From Massilia sp. YIM B02763 (GTDB taxonomy: Bacteria > Pseudomonadota > Gammaproteobacteria > Burkholderiales > Burkholderiaceae_D): 64,000 nt of DNA. Where the stretch lies: contig NZ_JASNRD010000007.1 in NCBI RefSeq assembly GCF_030412015.1, positions 62,001 through 126,000 of the forward strand. The letters run 5' to 3'. The notes under the pieces are model-generated. The model worked only from the letters and a program-made list of their open reading frames with translations. It was not told the origin of the DNA and searched no databases. How positions within the stretch are numbered: position 1 is the first letter of the stretch; each line of letters starts with the position of its first letter. Below, one piece after another: positions 25,452-34,711 of the stretch. A program made the translations under genes and the position numbers.

Positions 25452-26666
25452 ATGCGCGTCCTGCACGTCCTCGACCACTCGATCCCGCTGCACAGCGGCT
25501 ATACCTTCCGTACCCGCTCGATCCTGCGCGAGCAGCGCGCGCTCGGCTGGGAAACCTTCCACGTCACGGGGGCCAAGCAGCATTCCGGGGACATGCTGGA
25601 GGAGACCGTCGACGGCCTGCACTTCTACCGCACGCCAGGCAAGGACGGCGCCCTGTCGAAGCTGCCGGTGCTGAACCAGCTGGACGTGATCGACGGCCTG
25701 AGCAAGCGCCTGGCCGAGATCATCCCGCAGGTCAAGCCGGACGTGCTGCACGCCCACTCGCCGTCGCTGAACGCGATCGCCGCCCTGCGCGCCGGCAAGA
25801 AGTTCGGCATCCCCGTCGTCTACGAAGTGCGCGCCTTTTGGGAAGACGCCGCCGTCGACCACGGCACCAGCACCGAGAACGGCCTGCGCTACCGCCTGAC
25901 GCGCGCGCTCGAGACCTATGCGCTCAAGCATGCCGACGCCGTCACCACGATCTGCGAAGGCCTGCGCAAGGACATCGTCGCGCGCGGCATCCCGGCCGAC
26001 AAGGTCACGGTGATCCCGAACGCGGTCGACATCGACAAGTTCCAGTTCGGCGCCAGCGCCGACCAGCAGCTCAAGGACAAGCTGGGCCTGTCCGGCTCGC
26101 GCCTGATCGGCTTCATCGGCTCGTTCTACGCCTACGAAGGCCTGGACGTGCTGCTGCGCGCCGTGCCGGCCCTGGCCGCGCGCATGCCGGACCTGCGCGT
26201 GCTGCTGGTCGGCGGCGGCCCGCAGGACAAGCAGCTGCGCCAGCTGGCGCGCGATCTCAAGATCGAGGACAAGGTCGTGTTCACGGGCCGCGTGCCGCAC
26301 GAACAGGTCAATGCCTACTACGACCTGCTCGATGTGCTGGTCTATCCGCGCCTGTCGATGCGCCTGACCGACCTCGTTACGCCGCTCAAGCCGCTGGAAG
26401 CGATGGCGCAGGGCCGCATCCTGGCCGCGTCCGACGTCGGCGGCCACCTCGAGCTGATCGCCGACGGCAAGACGGGCGTCCTGTTCCGCGCCGACGACCC
26501 GGATTCACTGGCCGACAAGGTCGGCGCCCTGCTCGAATCGCAGCAGAAGTGGCCGGCGCTGCGCCAGGCCGGCCGCGAATACGTGGAGCTGGAGCGCAAC
26601 TGGCCCGTCAGCGTGGCGCGCTACAAGCCCATCTACGGCCGCCTGACCGGCGCCGAGGCGGCGTGA
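25452..26666 (+). CDS. XrtA system glycosyltransferase (TIGR04063 type, GT4)
   Basis: A 404-residue GT-B glycosyltransferase. The N-terminus LHVLDHSIPLHSGYTFRTRS is diagnostic of the exosortase-linked subgroup. The C-terminal donor domain contains VIPNAVDIDKFQFG, LVGGGPQDKQLRQLA and the retaining-enzyme EAMAQGRILAASDVGGH segment. It is cytoplasmic and should elongate the lipid-linked repeat unit, but the sugar cannot be predicted. It begins 67 bases after xrtA, a larger gap than elsewhere in the operon, and an ACGGAG ribosome-binding site is present. Confidence 0.92.
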   Translation: MRVLHVLDHSIPLHSGYTFRTRSILREQRALGWETFHVTGAKQHSGDMLEETVDGLHFYRTPGKDGALSKLPVLNQLDVIDGLSKRLAEIIPQVKPDVLHAHSPSLNAIAALRAGKKFGIPVVYEVRAFWEDAAVDHGTSTENGLRYRLTRALETYALKHADAVTTICEGLRKDIVARGIPADKVTVIPNAVDIDKFQFGASADQQLKDKLGLSGSRLIGFIGSFYAYEGLDVLLRAVPALAARMPDLRVLLVGGGPQDKQLRQLARDLKIEDKVVFTGRVPHEQVNAYYDLLDVLVYPRLSMRLTDLVTPLKPLEAMAQGRILAASDVGGHLELIADGKTGVLFRADDPDSLADKVGALLESQQKWPALRQAGREYVELERNWPVSVARYKPIYGRLTGAEAA

Positions 26667-26694
26667 TCGCGGACCGCATGCGAGGCAACCCGTC

Positions 26695-27858
26695 ATGAAC
26701 GCGAGCGTCCCCCACCTGGCCACGCCGGCCGCCAGCGCGCCGCTGGTGGTGCACCTGGTGTACTCGCTCGGCGTCGGCGGCCTGGAAACGCTGCTGGTCG
26801 ACTGCATCAACCGCATGCCGGCCTACCGCCACGCGGTGGTTTGCCTGACCGGCTACACGACGTTCGCCGACCGCATCCAGCGCGCCGACGTCGAACTGTA
26901 TGCGCTGGGCAAGCCGCCCGGCCTGGGCCTGCGCACGCACCTGGCGTTCTGGCGCCTGATGCGCCGCCTGCGCCCGGCCCTGCTGCACACCTACAACCTG
27001 TCGGCGCTCGAATACGCGTTCACGGCCACGCTGGCCGGCGTGCCGGCGCGCATCCACGCCGAACACGGCCGCGACGCGTCCGACCCGCACGGCCTGAACC
27101 CGAAGCACAACTTCCTGCGCCGCCGCCTGGTGCCCTTCGTCGACCGCTTCATCCCCGTGTCCGAAGACCTGCAGCGCTGGCTCGGCGACGTGGTGCGCAT
27201 CCCGGCGGCCAAGACCCTGTTCATCAAGAACGGCGTCGACACCGACCGCTACGCCCCCGGCGGCAGCGCCGCGCCCGACTCGCCCTGGCAGGCCGGCGAC
27301 GTGGTCATCGGCACCGTCGCGCGCATCCAGGACGTCAAGAACCACCGCGCCCTGGTCGACGCGTTCGCGCGCCTGCGCGCGGACATGCCGGCGCTGGCGC
27401 CGCGCCTGAAGCTGACCATCGTCGGCGACGGCCCGCTGCTGCCGGCGCTGCGCGCGCAGGTGGCGGCGCTCGGCCTGCAGGACGCCGTCTGGCTGCCCGG
27501 GGCGCGCGCCGACATCCAGGCCCTGCTGCAGTCGTTCTCCGTGTTCGCCCTGCCGTCGCTGGCGGAAGGCACGCCCGTATCGATGCTGGAAGCGATGGCT
27601 TGCGGGCTGCCCGTGGTCGCCTCGCGCGTCGGCGGCATTCCGGAAGTCGTCGTCGACGGCGTGCAGGGCCTGCTGGTGCCGGTGGACGACGTCGGCGCGC
27701 TGGCGCAGGCGCTGGGGCGCTATGCCGGCGACGCCGCGCTGCGCGCGCAGCACGGCGCGCGGGCGCGCGCGCGCATCGAGGAGCGCTTCAGCATGCGCGC
27801 CATGCTGGCGGCCTACGGCGCGCTGTACGACGGATTGTGTGGCCACAAGGGGCGCTGA
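26695..27858 (+). CDS. XrtA system glycosyltransferase (TIGR03088 type, GT4)
   Basis: A 387-residue GT-B enzyme. The acceptor domain has VVHLVYSLGVGGLETLLVDC near the start. The donor domain has FIKNGVDTDRYAPGG, IVGDGPLLPALRAQ and the closing SLAEGTPVSMLEAMACGLPV motif with the catalytic Glu. It follows the previous glycosyltransferase by 28 bases and precedes the amidotransferase by 39. Function is chain extension of the exopolysaccharide repeat; donor and linkage are unknown. Confidence 0.92.
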   Translation: MNASVPHLATPAASAPLVVHLVYSLGVGGLETLLVDCINRMPAYRHAVVCLTGYTTFADRIQRADVELYALGKPPGLGLRTHLAFWRLMRRLRPALLHTYNLSALEYAFTATLAGVPARIHAEHGRDASDPHGLNPKHNFLRRRLVPFVDRFIPVSEDLQRWLGDVVRIPAAKTLFIKNGVDTDRYAPGGSAAPDSPWQAGDVVIGTVARIQDVKNHRALVDAFARLRADMPALAPRLKLTIVGDGPLLPALRAQVAALGLQDAVWLPGARADIQALLQSFSVFALPSLAEGTPVSMLEAMACGLPVVASRVGGIPEVVVDGVQGLLVPVDDVGALAQALGRYAGDAALRAQHGARARARIEERFSMRAMLAAYGALYDGLCGHKGR

Positions 27859-27897
27859 GGCGCTATCGTTTCACCTTTAGCAAGAGAGCAATCCACC

Positions 27898-29790
27898 ATG
27901 TGCGGAATAGTCGGCATCTTTGATACCCACGGCAACCGGGACATCGACCGCGAAGCGCTGCGGCGCATGAACGAGAGCCAGCACCACCGCGGCCCCGACG
28001 AGGGCGAGCTGTACCTGGAAAAAGGCCTGGGCATGGGGCACCGCCGCCTGTCCGTCATCGACGTCGCGACGGGCCAGCAGCCCTTCCTGAACGCCGCGCG
28101 CGACGTGGCGCTCGTGTTCAACGGCGAGATCTACAACTACCGCGCGCTGCGCGACGAGCTGACGGCCCTGGGCCACGTGTTCCGCACCAAGTCCGACACC
28201 GAGGTGGTGCTGCAATCCTGGATCGCCTGGGGCGCCGACTGCGTGCGCCGCCTGCGCGGCATGTTCGCCTTCGGCATCTGGGACCGGCGCCAGCAGACCA
28301 TGTTCCTGGCGCGCGACCACCTCGGCGTCAAGCCGATGTTCTATTCGCTGCTGCCGGACGGGCACTTCGTGTTCGGCTCGGAACTGAAGTCGATCATGAC
28401 CTTCCCCCTGCTGTCGCGGCGCCTGAATCCGCGCGCGGTCGAGGATTATTTCGCCTACGGCTACGTGCCGGAGCCGAACACGATCTTCCACAACGCCTTC
28501 AAGCTGGAGCCGGGCCACTGCATCCTGCTGAAGGTCGGCGACCGCGCGGTGCAGCCGCAGCGCTACTGGGACCTGCCGTTCAAGCCGGTGCCGGTGGGCT
28601 CGGACGCCGACGTCGAGCGCGAGCTGATCGAGCGCCTGCGCGAGGCCGTGCAGAGCCAGATGGAGTCGGAGGTGCCGCTCGGCGCCTTCCTGTCCGGCGG
28701 CGTCGATTCGAGCGCCGTGGTGGCCATGATGGCCGGCGGCAAGGACCCGGTGACGACCTGCTCGATCGGCTTCGACGACCCGGAATACGACGAGACCGAA
28801 TTCGCCAACCAGGTGGTGCGCCGCTACGGCACCCGCCACCACGCCCAGGTCGTCGACAAGGACGACTACGGCCTGGTCGACACGCTGGCGCGCCTGTACG
28901 ACGAACCGTACGCCGACAGCTCCGCGATCCCGACCTACCGCGTCTGCCAGCTGGCGCGCCGCCACGTCACCGTGGCCCTGTCCGGCGACGGCGGCGACGA
29001 GAACTTCGCCGGCTACCGCCGCTACCGCTTCGCGATGGCCGAGAACAGCGTGCGCGCCAAGCTGCCGGAAGCGATCCGCAAGCCGCTGTTCGGCACCCTC
29101 GGCAGCATTTATCCGAAGGCCGACTGGGCGCCGCGCATGTTCCGCGCCAAGACCACGTTCGAGGCGCTGGCGCGCGACCTGGTCGAGGGCTACTTCCACG
29201 GCGTGGCCAAGCTCACCGACCGCCAGCGCGAGCGCCTGTTCTCGGACAGCTTCCGCGCCGAGCTGCAGGGCTACCGCGCGATCGACGCGATGCGCCGCCA
29301 CGCGCGCCAGGCGCCGACCGACGACCCGCTGTCGATGATCCAGTACCTCGACTTCAAGACCTGGCTGCCGGGCGACATCCTCACCAAGGTCGACCGCGCC
29401 AGCATGGCGCACTCGCTCGAGGTGCGCGTGCCGCTGCTGGACCATGCCTTCGTCGAATGGGCGTCCGGCCTGCCGCCGGCGCTCAAGCTGCGCGGCGGCG
29501 AAGGCAAGTACGTGCTCAAGAAGGCCCTCGAGCCGCACCTGCCGCACGACATCATGTATCGCTCGAAGAAAGGCTTCTCGATCCCGCTCGCGGCCTGGCT
29601 GCGCGGTCCGCTGCGCCAGGCGGCGCGCGACGCCGTGCTGGGCCCGCGCCTGCTGGACACCGGCATGTTCGACCGCGGCCACCTGCAGCAGTTGGTGTCC
29701 GAGCACGAATCGGGCCTGGCCGACCACAGCACGGCCCTGTGGTCGCTGCTGATGTTCGACGCCTTCCTGCGCGTCAGCGTGGGGTCTTGA
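27898..29790 (+). CDS. XrtA/PEP-CTERM system amidotransferase (asparagine synthetase-like)
   Basis: A 630-residue class II glutamine amidotransferase joined to an ATP-dependent synthetase domain. The catalytic Cys is residue 2 (MCGIVGIFDT), exposed after Met removal, with HHRGPDEGE nearby. The PP-loop is LSGGVDSSAVVAMM at about residue 265, and YADSSAIPTYRVCQLARR and the conserved LSGDGGDENFAGYRR follow. It transfers ammonia from glutamine to an activated carboxylate. In this locus the carboxylate may be on a uronic acid of the polysaccharide, which would fit the sugar dehydrogenase at 56451, but that is inference. The length fits asparagine synthetase B-like enzymes. Confidence 0.93.
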   Translation: MCGIVGIFDTHGNRDIDREALRRMNESQHHRGPDEGELYLEKGLGMGHRRLSVIDVATGQQPFLNAARDVALVFNGEIYNYRALRDELTALGHVFRTKSDTEVVLQSWIAWGADCVRRLRGMFAFGIWDRRQQTMFLARDHLGVKPMFYSLLPDGHFVFGSELKSIMTFPLLSRRLNPRAVEDYFAYGYVPEPNTIFHNAFKLEPGHCILLKVGDRAVQPQRYWDLPFKPVPVGSDADVERELIERLREAVQSQMESEVPLGAFLSGGVDSSAVVAMMAGGKDPVTTCSIGFDDPEYDETEFANQVVRRYGTRHHAQVVDKDDYGLVDTLARLYDEPYADSSAIPTYRVCQLARRHVTVALSGDGGDENFAGYRRYRFAMAENSVRAKLPEAIRKPLFGTLGSIYPKADWAPRMFRAKTTFEALARDLVEGYFHGVAKLTDRQRERLFSDSFRAELQGYRAIDAMRRHARQAPTDDPLSMIQYLDFKTWLPGDILTKVDRASMAHSLEVRVPLLDHAFVEWASGLPPALKLRGGEGKYVLKKALEPHLPHDIMYRSKKGFSIPLAAWLRGPLRQAARDAVLGPRLLDTGMFDRGHLQQLVSEHESGLADHSTALWSLLMFDAFLRVSVGS

Positions 29791-29961
29791 CGCGACACGA
29801 TAGAAATAATTTTTTATAAATTTGCAACAAATGGGATAAGATGCTGTCGAGTTGCATGAGCAAGATGCGCATGGCGCCGGCAGCATGGCGCACCCTGCGG
29901 GACCCGGCCTGCCGCCCGGCGGCGGCCGGCCCTACCGCCTCACGACGTTGTTGACCGAAGA

Positions 29962-31014
29962 ATGCGTGCTCCCTATTCCGCACCCGTCCGGGTGCATCCC
30001 CCCGAACGGCGCATGATGCATGCCGCGCCCGTCCCGACGCTGCCGCGCTTCACCGCCCCGCTGATCCGCGCCGCCGGCGACCTGGTCGCGCCGCGCGCCA
30101 AGGGCGCCGGCCGCCTGTGCATCCTGAACTACCACCGCATCCTGGCCACGCCCGACCACCTGATCGAGGGCGACCCGGACGTGGAGACCTTCCGCTGGCA
30201 GATGCGCCTGCTGGCCGAATGCTTCAACGTCATGCCGCTGCACGAGGCGGTCGAGACGATGACGCACGAGCGCATGCCGCCGCGCGCCGTCGCCATCACC
30301 TTCGACGACGGCTACCGCTCCTTCCACGACCTGGCCCTGCCGGTGCTGGCCGAGTACGGCCTGCCGGCCACCGTGTTCGTCACCACCGGGCACATGGCCA
30401 GCAAGAGCAGCATGTGGAACGACATGATCCTGGAGGCGATCCGGCGCCTGCCGCCGACGTCGATCGACCTGACGGAACTGGGCCTCGGCGTGCTGCCGCT
30501 GAACGGCATCGAGCAGCGCCGCCGCAGCGCCAAGGTCCTGACCGACCGCTGCAAGTACATGTCGCCGGCGGAGCGCGAGGCCTTCACCGCGCACCTGCAG
30601 CGCCTGGCCGGCGTCGCCCTCGAGCAGGACCTGATGCTGGACGCCGAGATGCTGCATGCGCTGACCCGCAACCGCATCGACATCGGCGGCCACACGGTCA
30701 GCCATCCGATCCTGGCCAAGCTCGACGACGAGGCCGCGCGCCGCGAGATCGTCGACAACAAGCGCCAGCTCGAGGCCATCATCGGCCGCCCGCTGCACCT
30801 GTTCGCCTACCCCAACGGCAAGCGCCGCGCCGACTACACGGCCACGCACGTGCGCATGCTCGAGGAAGCCGGCTACAGCGCCGCCTTCAATACCGAGATC
30901 GGCGCCGCCACGCGCGCGCACCCGCGCTTCGAGCTGCCGCGCGCCTGCCCCTGGGACGACACGCCCGTGATGTTCGCCGCGCGCCTGCTGCGCTGGCTGG
31001 CCGGCATGATCTGA
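29962..31014 (+). CDS. Second polysaccharide deacetylase of the XrtA locus
   Basis: A 350-residue CE4/NodB-type protein. Motifs are the catalytic AITFDDGYRSF (about residues 112-122), the metal site DIGGHTVSHPIL and LFAYPNGKRRADY. Residues 1-50 are variable and carry no clear signal peptide, so a cytoplasmic or peripheral location is likely. The gene is 171 bases after the amidotransferase. That gap is AT-rich with possible -10 elements (TAAGAT around 29837), so a secondary promoter may exist. In-frame ATG codons at 30013 and 30016 are alternative starts. It differs in sequence from the deacetylase at 20618 and so probably acts on a different sugar. Confidence 0.88.
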   Translation: MRAPYSAPVRVHPPERRMMHAAPVPTLPRFTAPLIRAAGDLVAPRAKGAGRLCILNYHRILATPDHLIEGDPDVETFRWQMRLLAECFNVMPLHEAVETMTHERMPPRAVAITFDDGYRSFHDLALPVLAEYGLPATVFVTTGHMASKSSMWNDMILEAIRRLPPTSIDLTELGLGVLPLNGIEQRRRSAKVLTDRCKYMSPAEREAFTAHLQRLAGVALEQDLMLDAEMLHALTRNRIDIGGHTVSHPILAKLDDEAARREIVDNKRQLEAIIGRPLHLFAYPNGKRRADYTATHVRMLEEAGYSAAFNTEIGAATRAHPRFELPRACPWDDTPVMFAARLLRWLAGMI

Positions 31015-31021
31015 CACGCCA

Positions 31022-32314
31022 ATGACGAAGACCGCTTCCACCTCCTCGTTGAACCTGGCGCCGGCGCAGCCGCAGCACGGCGCCCAGCCGGCGCGCCCGG
31101 AGCCCGCGCACGCGGACACCCTGCGCGCGCCGCGCCGCTGCGCGATCGCCTTCTGCGAGAACGGCGCCGGCTACGGCGGCGCCGTGATCTCGCTCGAAGC
31201 CATGCTCGCGAAACTGCCGGCGGAGTTCGCGCCGCACATCTACACGGGACTGGCGACCGAGCCTTATCCGCGCCTGGAACGCCTGGGCCGCTGGCGCCAC
31301 ATGCGCGCGTTCAACGTGCTCGATCCGGAGATGCTGCGCCGCCGCCGCGTGCCGTTCGCCTCGCTGATCGACAACCTGGCCAACGTGCTGCCCACGGCGC
31401 TGGCCTACAGCTGGCGCTTCAAGCGCGACGCCATCGACCTGGTCTACCTGAACAACGACGCCAGCTGCAACCTGCCGGCCGCGCTGGGCGCGAAACTGGC
31501 CGGCCTGCCGACCGTGCTGCATGCGCGCGGCTTCAATGCCGACACGCGCAGCAACCGCTGGGTGCTCGGCAACCTGGCCCACAGCCTGCCCGTGTCCACG
31601 GCGGTGCGCGCCGAACTCGTGCAGCTGGGACTGGCGCCCGACAAATGCACGGTGGTGGCCGAGGGCCTGGACCTCGACGCGTTCTCGCCGCGCGCGCCGT
31701 CGCCGGCGCTGCGCGCGGAACTGGGCATCGGCCCCGACGAGCCGGTCGTGACGCTGGTGGGCGGCCTGGTGGACTGGAAAGGGCAGGACGTCCTGCTCGA
31801 CGCCGCCCCCGCCATCCTGCGCCGCTATCCCCGCGCGCACCTGCTGCTGGTGGGCAGCGCCTACGGCAAGGACCGCGCCTTCGCCGAACAGGTCGCGCTG
31901 CGCGCCCAGGACCCGGCGCTGGGCGGGCGCGTGCGCCTGCTGGGCATGCGCAACGACGTCCCCGCGATCCTGGCGCTGAGCACCATCGTGCTGCACGCCT
32001 CGACCAAGCCGGAGCCCTTCGGCCGCACCTTCCTGGAAGGCATGGCGCTGGGCAAGGCGGTCATCGCCTCCAACGAAGGCGGCCCGCTCGACGTGATCGA
32101 GGATGGCGTCGACGGCCTGCTGATCGCGCCGCGCGATGCGGACGGACTGGCCGCGGCCGTGCTGCGCCTGCTCGACGATCCCGCCTTCGCCGCCGCGCTG
32201 GCCGCGCGCGCCGCCGTCAAGGCACGCGCCTATTCGATCGAGCGACATACCGAGGCCGTGTGCGAAGTCCTGCGTGGCATCGGCCCCGCCGGCCGCCGCG
32301 GCGTGCCCTCTTGA
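31022..32314 (+). CDS. Glycosyltransferase family 4 protein
   Basis: A 430-residue GT-B enzyme that starts seven bases after the deacetylase stop. The N-terminal 38 residues are a low-complexity Ala/Pro extension. The acceptor domain then begins with CAIAFCENGAGYGGAVISLE. The donor domain has VVAEGLDLDAFSP, TLVGGLVDWKGQDVLLDAAP and KPEPFGRTFLEGMALGKAVI with the catalytic Glu in the expected place. It lies between the deacetylase and the ligase and is likely to add a side or terminal sugar. Donor unknown. Confidence 0.9.
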   Translation: MTKTASTSSLNLAPAQPQHGAQPARPEPAHADTLRAPRRCAIAFCENGAGYGGAVISLEAMLAKLPAEFAPHIYTGLATEPYPRLERLGRWRHMRAFNVLDPEMLRRRRVPFASLIDNLANVLPTALAYSWRFKRDAIDLVYLNNDASCNLPAALGAKLAGLPTVLHARGFNADTRSNRWVLGNLAHSLPVSTAVRAELVQLGLAPDKCTVVAEGLDLDAFSPRAPSPALRAELGIGPDEPVVTLVGGLVDWKGQDVLLDAAPAILRRYPRAHLLLVGSAYGKDRAFAEQVALRAQDPALGGRVRLLGMRNDVPAILALSTIVLHASTKPEPFGRTFLEGMALGKAVIASNEGGPLDVIEDGVDGLLIAPRDADGLAAAVLRLLDDPAFAAALAARAAVKARAYSIERHTEAVCEVLRGIGPAGRRGVPS

Positions 32315-32383
32315 AGCGCATCCGCGCCTTGCGTACCGAATTGACCCAGCCATTCTTGCCACTGAATTTGCCACTGAGCGCCC

Positions 32384-33661
32384 ATGCGTGACCTTCTGAT
32401 TTTCGGCGTCATCTTCGGATTGCTGCCCTTCGTTTTCAAGCGCCCCGCCATCGGCGCCCTGCTGTTCACCTGGATCAGCCTGATGAACCCGCACCGCCTC
32501 GCCTACGGTGCCGCCTACAGCTTCCCGTTCGCCGCGGTCGTGGCCGCGGTGACGGCGCTGGCCACCCTGATGTCCAAGGAAAAGAAGATGCCATGGACGC
32601 CGGTGACGATCACGCTGGTGCTGTTCTACTGCTGGATGAACGTCAGCACGCTGGTCGCCCTCGAGCCGGAACTGGTCTGGCTCGAATGGGACCGCGTCAC
32701 CAAGACCTTCTTCATGGTGGCCATCACGCTGATGGTCATCAATACCGAGAAGGACCTCAAGCTGTTCGTCTGGATCGTGGCCCTGTCGCTGGGCATCTAT
32801 GGCCTGAAGGGCGGCCTGTTCACGCTCGCTTCGGGCGGCCACTACCGCGTCTACGGCCCGGACGGCAGCTATATCGCGGAAAACAACAGCATGGCGCTGG
32901 CGCTGGTGACGACGCTGCCGCTGATCTGGTACCTGCGCAGCCTGGTCAAGAACCGCTGGATCGGGCTGGGCCTGGCCGCCGTCGCCATCCTGTCCGCCGT
33001 CTCGGCGATGGGGTCGTACTCGCGCGGCGCGCTGCTGGGCGGCGTGGCCATGCTGCTGTTCCTGTGGCTCAAGAGCCCGAAGAAGCTGCCGACGGCGCTG
33101 GCCGTGATCGCCATGGGCGCGCTGGTCGCGGTGGCCATGCCGGACGCCTGGTACGAACGCATGAACACGATCGAGAACTACCAGGAGGACGGTTCCGCGA
33201 TGGGCCGCATCAACGCCTGGCACTTCGCCGTCAACATCGCCACCACGCACCTGCTGGGCGGCGGTTTCAATGTATTCTCGAAGCGTCAGTTCCTGCTGTA
33301 TGCGCCGAATCCGACCGACTACCACGTCGCCCACAGCATCTATTTCCAGGTGCTGGGCGACCAGGGCTTCGTCGGCCTGGCGCTGTTCCTGCTGCTGATG
33401 TTCTTCGCCTGGCGCACCGGCACGCGCATCATCCGCTTCTGCAAGGACCGGCCCGACCTGAAGTGGGCGAGCGACCTGGCGCGGATGTCGCAGGTGAGCG
33501 TGATCGGCTATGCCGTCAGCGGCGCCTTCCTGTCGCTGGCCTACTTCGACCTGTACTACGACATCATCATCATCCTCGTGCTGCTCGAGAAGATCCTGAT
33601 GCTCAAGCCGAAGCCGGCGCTGTTCCCGGCCCGCGTCGAGCTGGCCAAGTCGGGCGGCTGA
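32384..33661 (+). CDS. Putative O-glycosylation ligase, exosortase A system-associated
   Basis: A 425-residue polytopic membrane protein with ten or more predicted membrane segments. The large periplasmic loop (about residues 255-325) contains YERMNTIENYQEDGSAMGR and NPTDYHVAHSIYFQVLGDQG, with the His expected in O-antigen ligase and Wzy-like enzymes. The N-terminal MRDLLIFGVIFGLLPFVFKR marks the XrtA-linked subgroup. These proteins are thought to transfer the polysaccharide to an acceptor, possibly glycosylating PEP-CTERM proteins, or to polymerise it. It is the last gene of the main operon; the next gene converges with an 18-base gap. Confidence 0.93.
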   Translation: MRDLLIFGVIFGLLPFVFKRPAIGALLFTWISLMNPHRLAYGAAYSFPFAAVVAAVTALATLMSKEKKMPWTPVTITLVLFYCWMNVSTLVALEPELVWLEWDRVTKTFFMVAITLMVINTEKDLKLFVWIVALSLGIYGLKGGLFTLASGGHYRVYGPDGSYIAENNSMALALVTTLPLIWYLRSLVKNRWIGLGLAAVAILSAVSAMGSYSRGALLGGVAMLLFLWLKSPKKLPTALAVIAMGALVAVAMPDAWYERMNTIENYQEDGSAMGRINAWHFAVNIATTHLLGGGFNVFSKRQFLLYAPNPTDYHVAHSIYFQVLGDQGFVGLALFLLLMFFAWRTGTRIIRFCKDRPDLKWASDLARMSQVSVIGYAVSGAFLSLAYFDLYYDIIIILVLLEKILMLKPKPALFPARVELAKSGG

Positions 33662-33679
33662 CCCGCCCGCGGCCGGCGG

Positions 33680-34627
33680 TCAGCGCAGGCCGCGCGCCAC
33701 CGACACGAGGTCGCGCAGCGAGGCCACCGAGGGCTGCGTCCACACCAGCGGCAGCACGGCGCGCAGTGCCTCGCCCTTGCGGTTGGCGCGCAGGTGCATG
33801 TAGGCCAGCGACAGGCGTCCCTGGCGCAGCTTGGCCTGCCAGCCGCGCCGGATGTGCGGGTCGGCGCGCAGCTCGCCGTCGAGCGACTCGAGCGTCGCCA
33901 CGTAGGCCGTCTGGGCGGCCACGACATCCTTGCGCAACGCGCTGTCCGGATAGATGTAGTACACGGCCAGCGGCCGGTTGACGACGCCGCCCTTGCGGCT
34001 GGCCGCGCACAGGCGGATGAAGAAATACATGTCTTCGCCGATGCGGCGGTCGGTGGGGAATCCGCCCAGCTCCAGGAAGGTCCGGCGCGGCAGCGACAGC
34101 GTGCGGATCTCGGCGAAGCCGTCGGCGATGAAGTCCGCGAAATCCTCGCGCGCCAGCGGGATGTCGATGGCGTCCGGATGGCGCGCCGTCAGCGCCCGCC
34201 CGAACGGGCTGCCGCCGATCGCCATGTGCAGCAGCTTGCCGCTGTCGTCGCGCTGCTCCTGGTCGGCGAACAGGAAGTCCAGGTCGGGTTCGCGCCGCAG
34301 CCAGGACGCATGCGCCTGCAGGCGGTCCGGCATGTAGACGTCGTCCGCGTCCAGGAAGGCGAGCCAGTCGCCGGTGGCGTAGCGCGCGCCGTTGTTGCGC
34401 GTGGTCGACACGCCGGCATTGGCCTGGTGGATGTAGCGCACCTTGTCGCCGAACGACTCGGCCACGGCGCGCGAACCGTCGGTCGAACCGTCGTCGATCA
34501 CGAGGATCTCGTGCGCCGGATGGCTTTGCGCGAGCACCGACTCGATGGCGCGCGCCAGCGTGCCCGCGTTGTTGTAGTTCGGGATGATGACGGAAAAACG
34601 GATCGGTTGGCTGCTCGTGCTGTCCAT
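33680..34627 (-). CDS. Glycosyltransferase family 2 protein
   Basis: A GT-A glycosyltransferase of about 315 residues. The nucleotide-binding fold starts FSVIIPNYNNAGTLARAIES, followed by ILVIDDGSTDGSRAV and the metal-binding DADDVYMPDR with GDWLAFLD before it. The C-terminal part, with GEDMYFFIRLCAASRKG, fits the catalytic-base region of inverting enzymes. I use the ATG at 34627, right before the domain; in-frame starts at 34663 and 34681 would add a hydrophobic-free tail, and none has a clear ribosome-binding site. It is the last gene of the minus-strand operon with the acyl-CoA ligase and decarboxylase. Confidence 0.88.
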   Translation of the reverse strand: MDSTSSQPIRFSVIIPNYNNAGTLARAIESVLAQSHPAHEILVIDDGSTDGSRAVAESFGDKVRYIHQANAGVSTTRNNGARYATGDWLAFLDADDVYMPDRLQAHASWLRREPDLDFLFADQEQRDDSGKLLHMAIGGSPFGRALTARHPDAIDIPLAREDFADFIADGFAEIRTLSLPRRTFLELGGFPTDRRIGEDMYFFIRLCAASRKGGVVNRPLAVYYIYPDSALRKDVVAAQTAYVATLESLDGELRADPHIRRGWQAKLRQGRLSLAYMHLRANRKGEALRAVLPLVWTQPSVASLRDLVSVARGLR

Positions 34628-34711
34628 GGGGGCGCTTGTGGTGGGCGTGAAAATATCAATCATGCATTGCCAAACTACCATGACAGATAGCCCGGCATCG
34701 GTCAAGCGCGT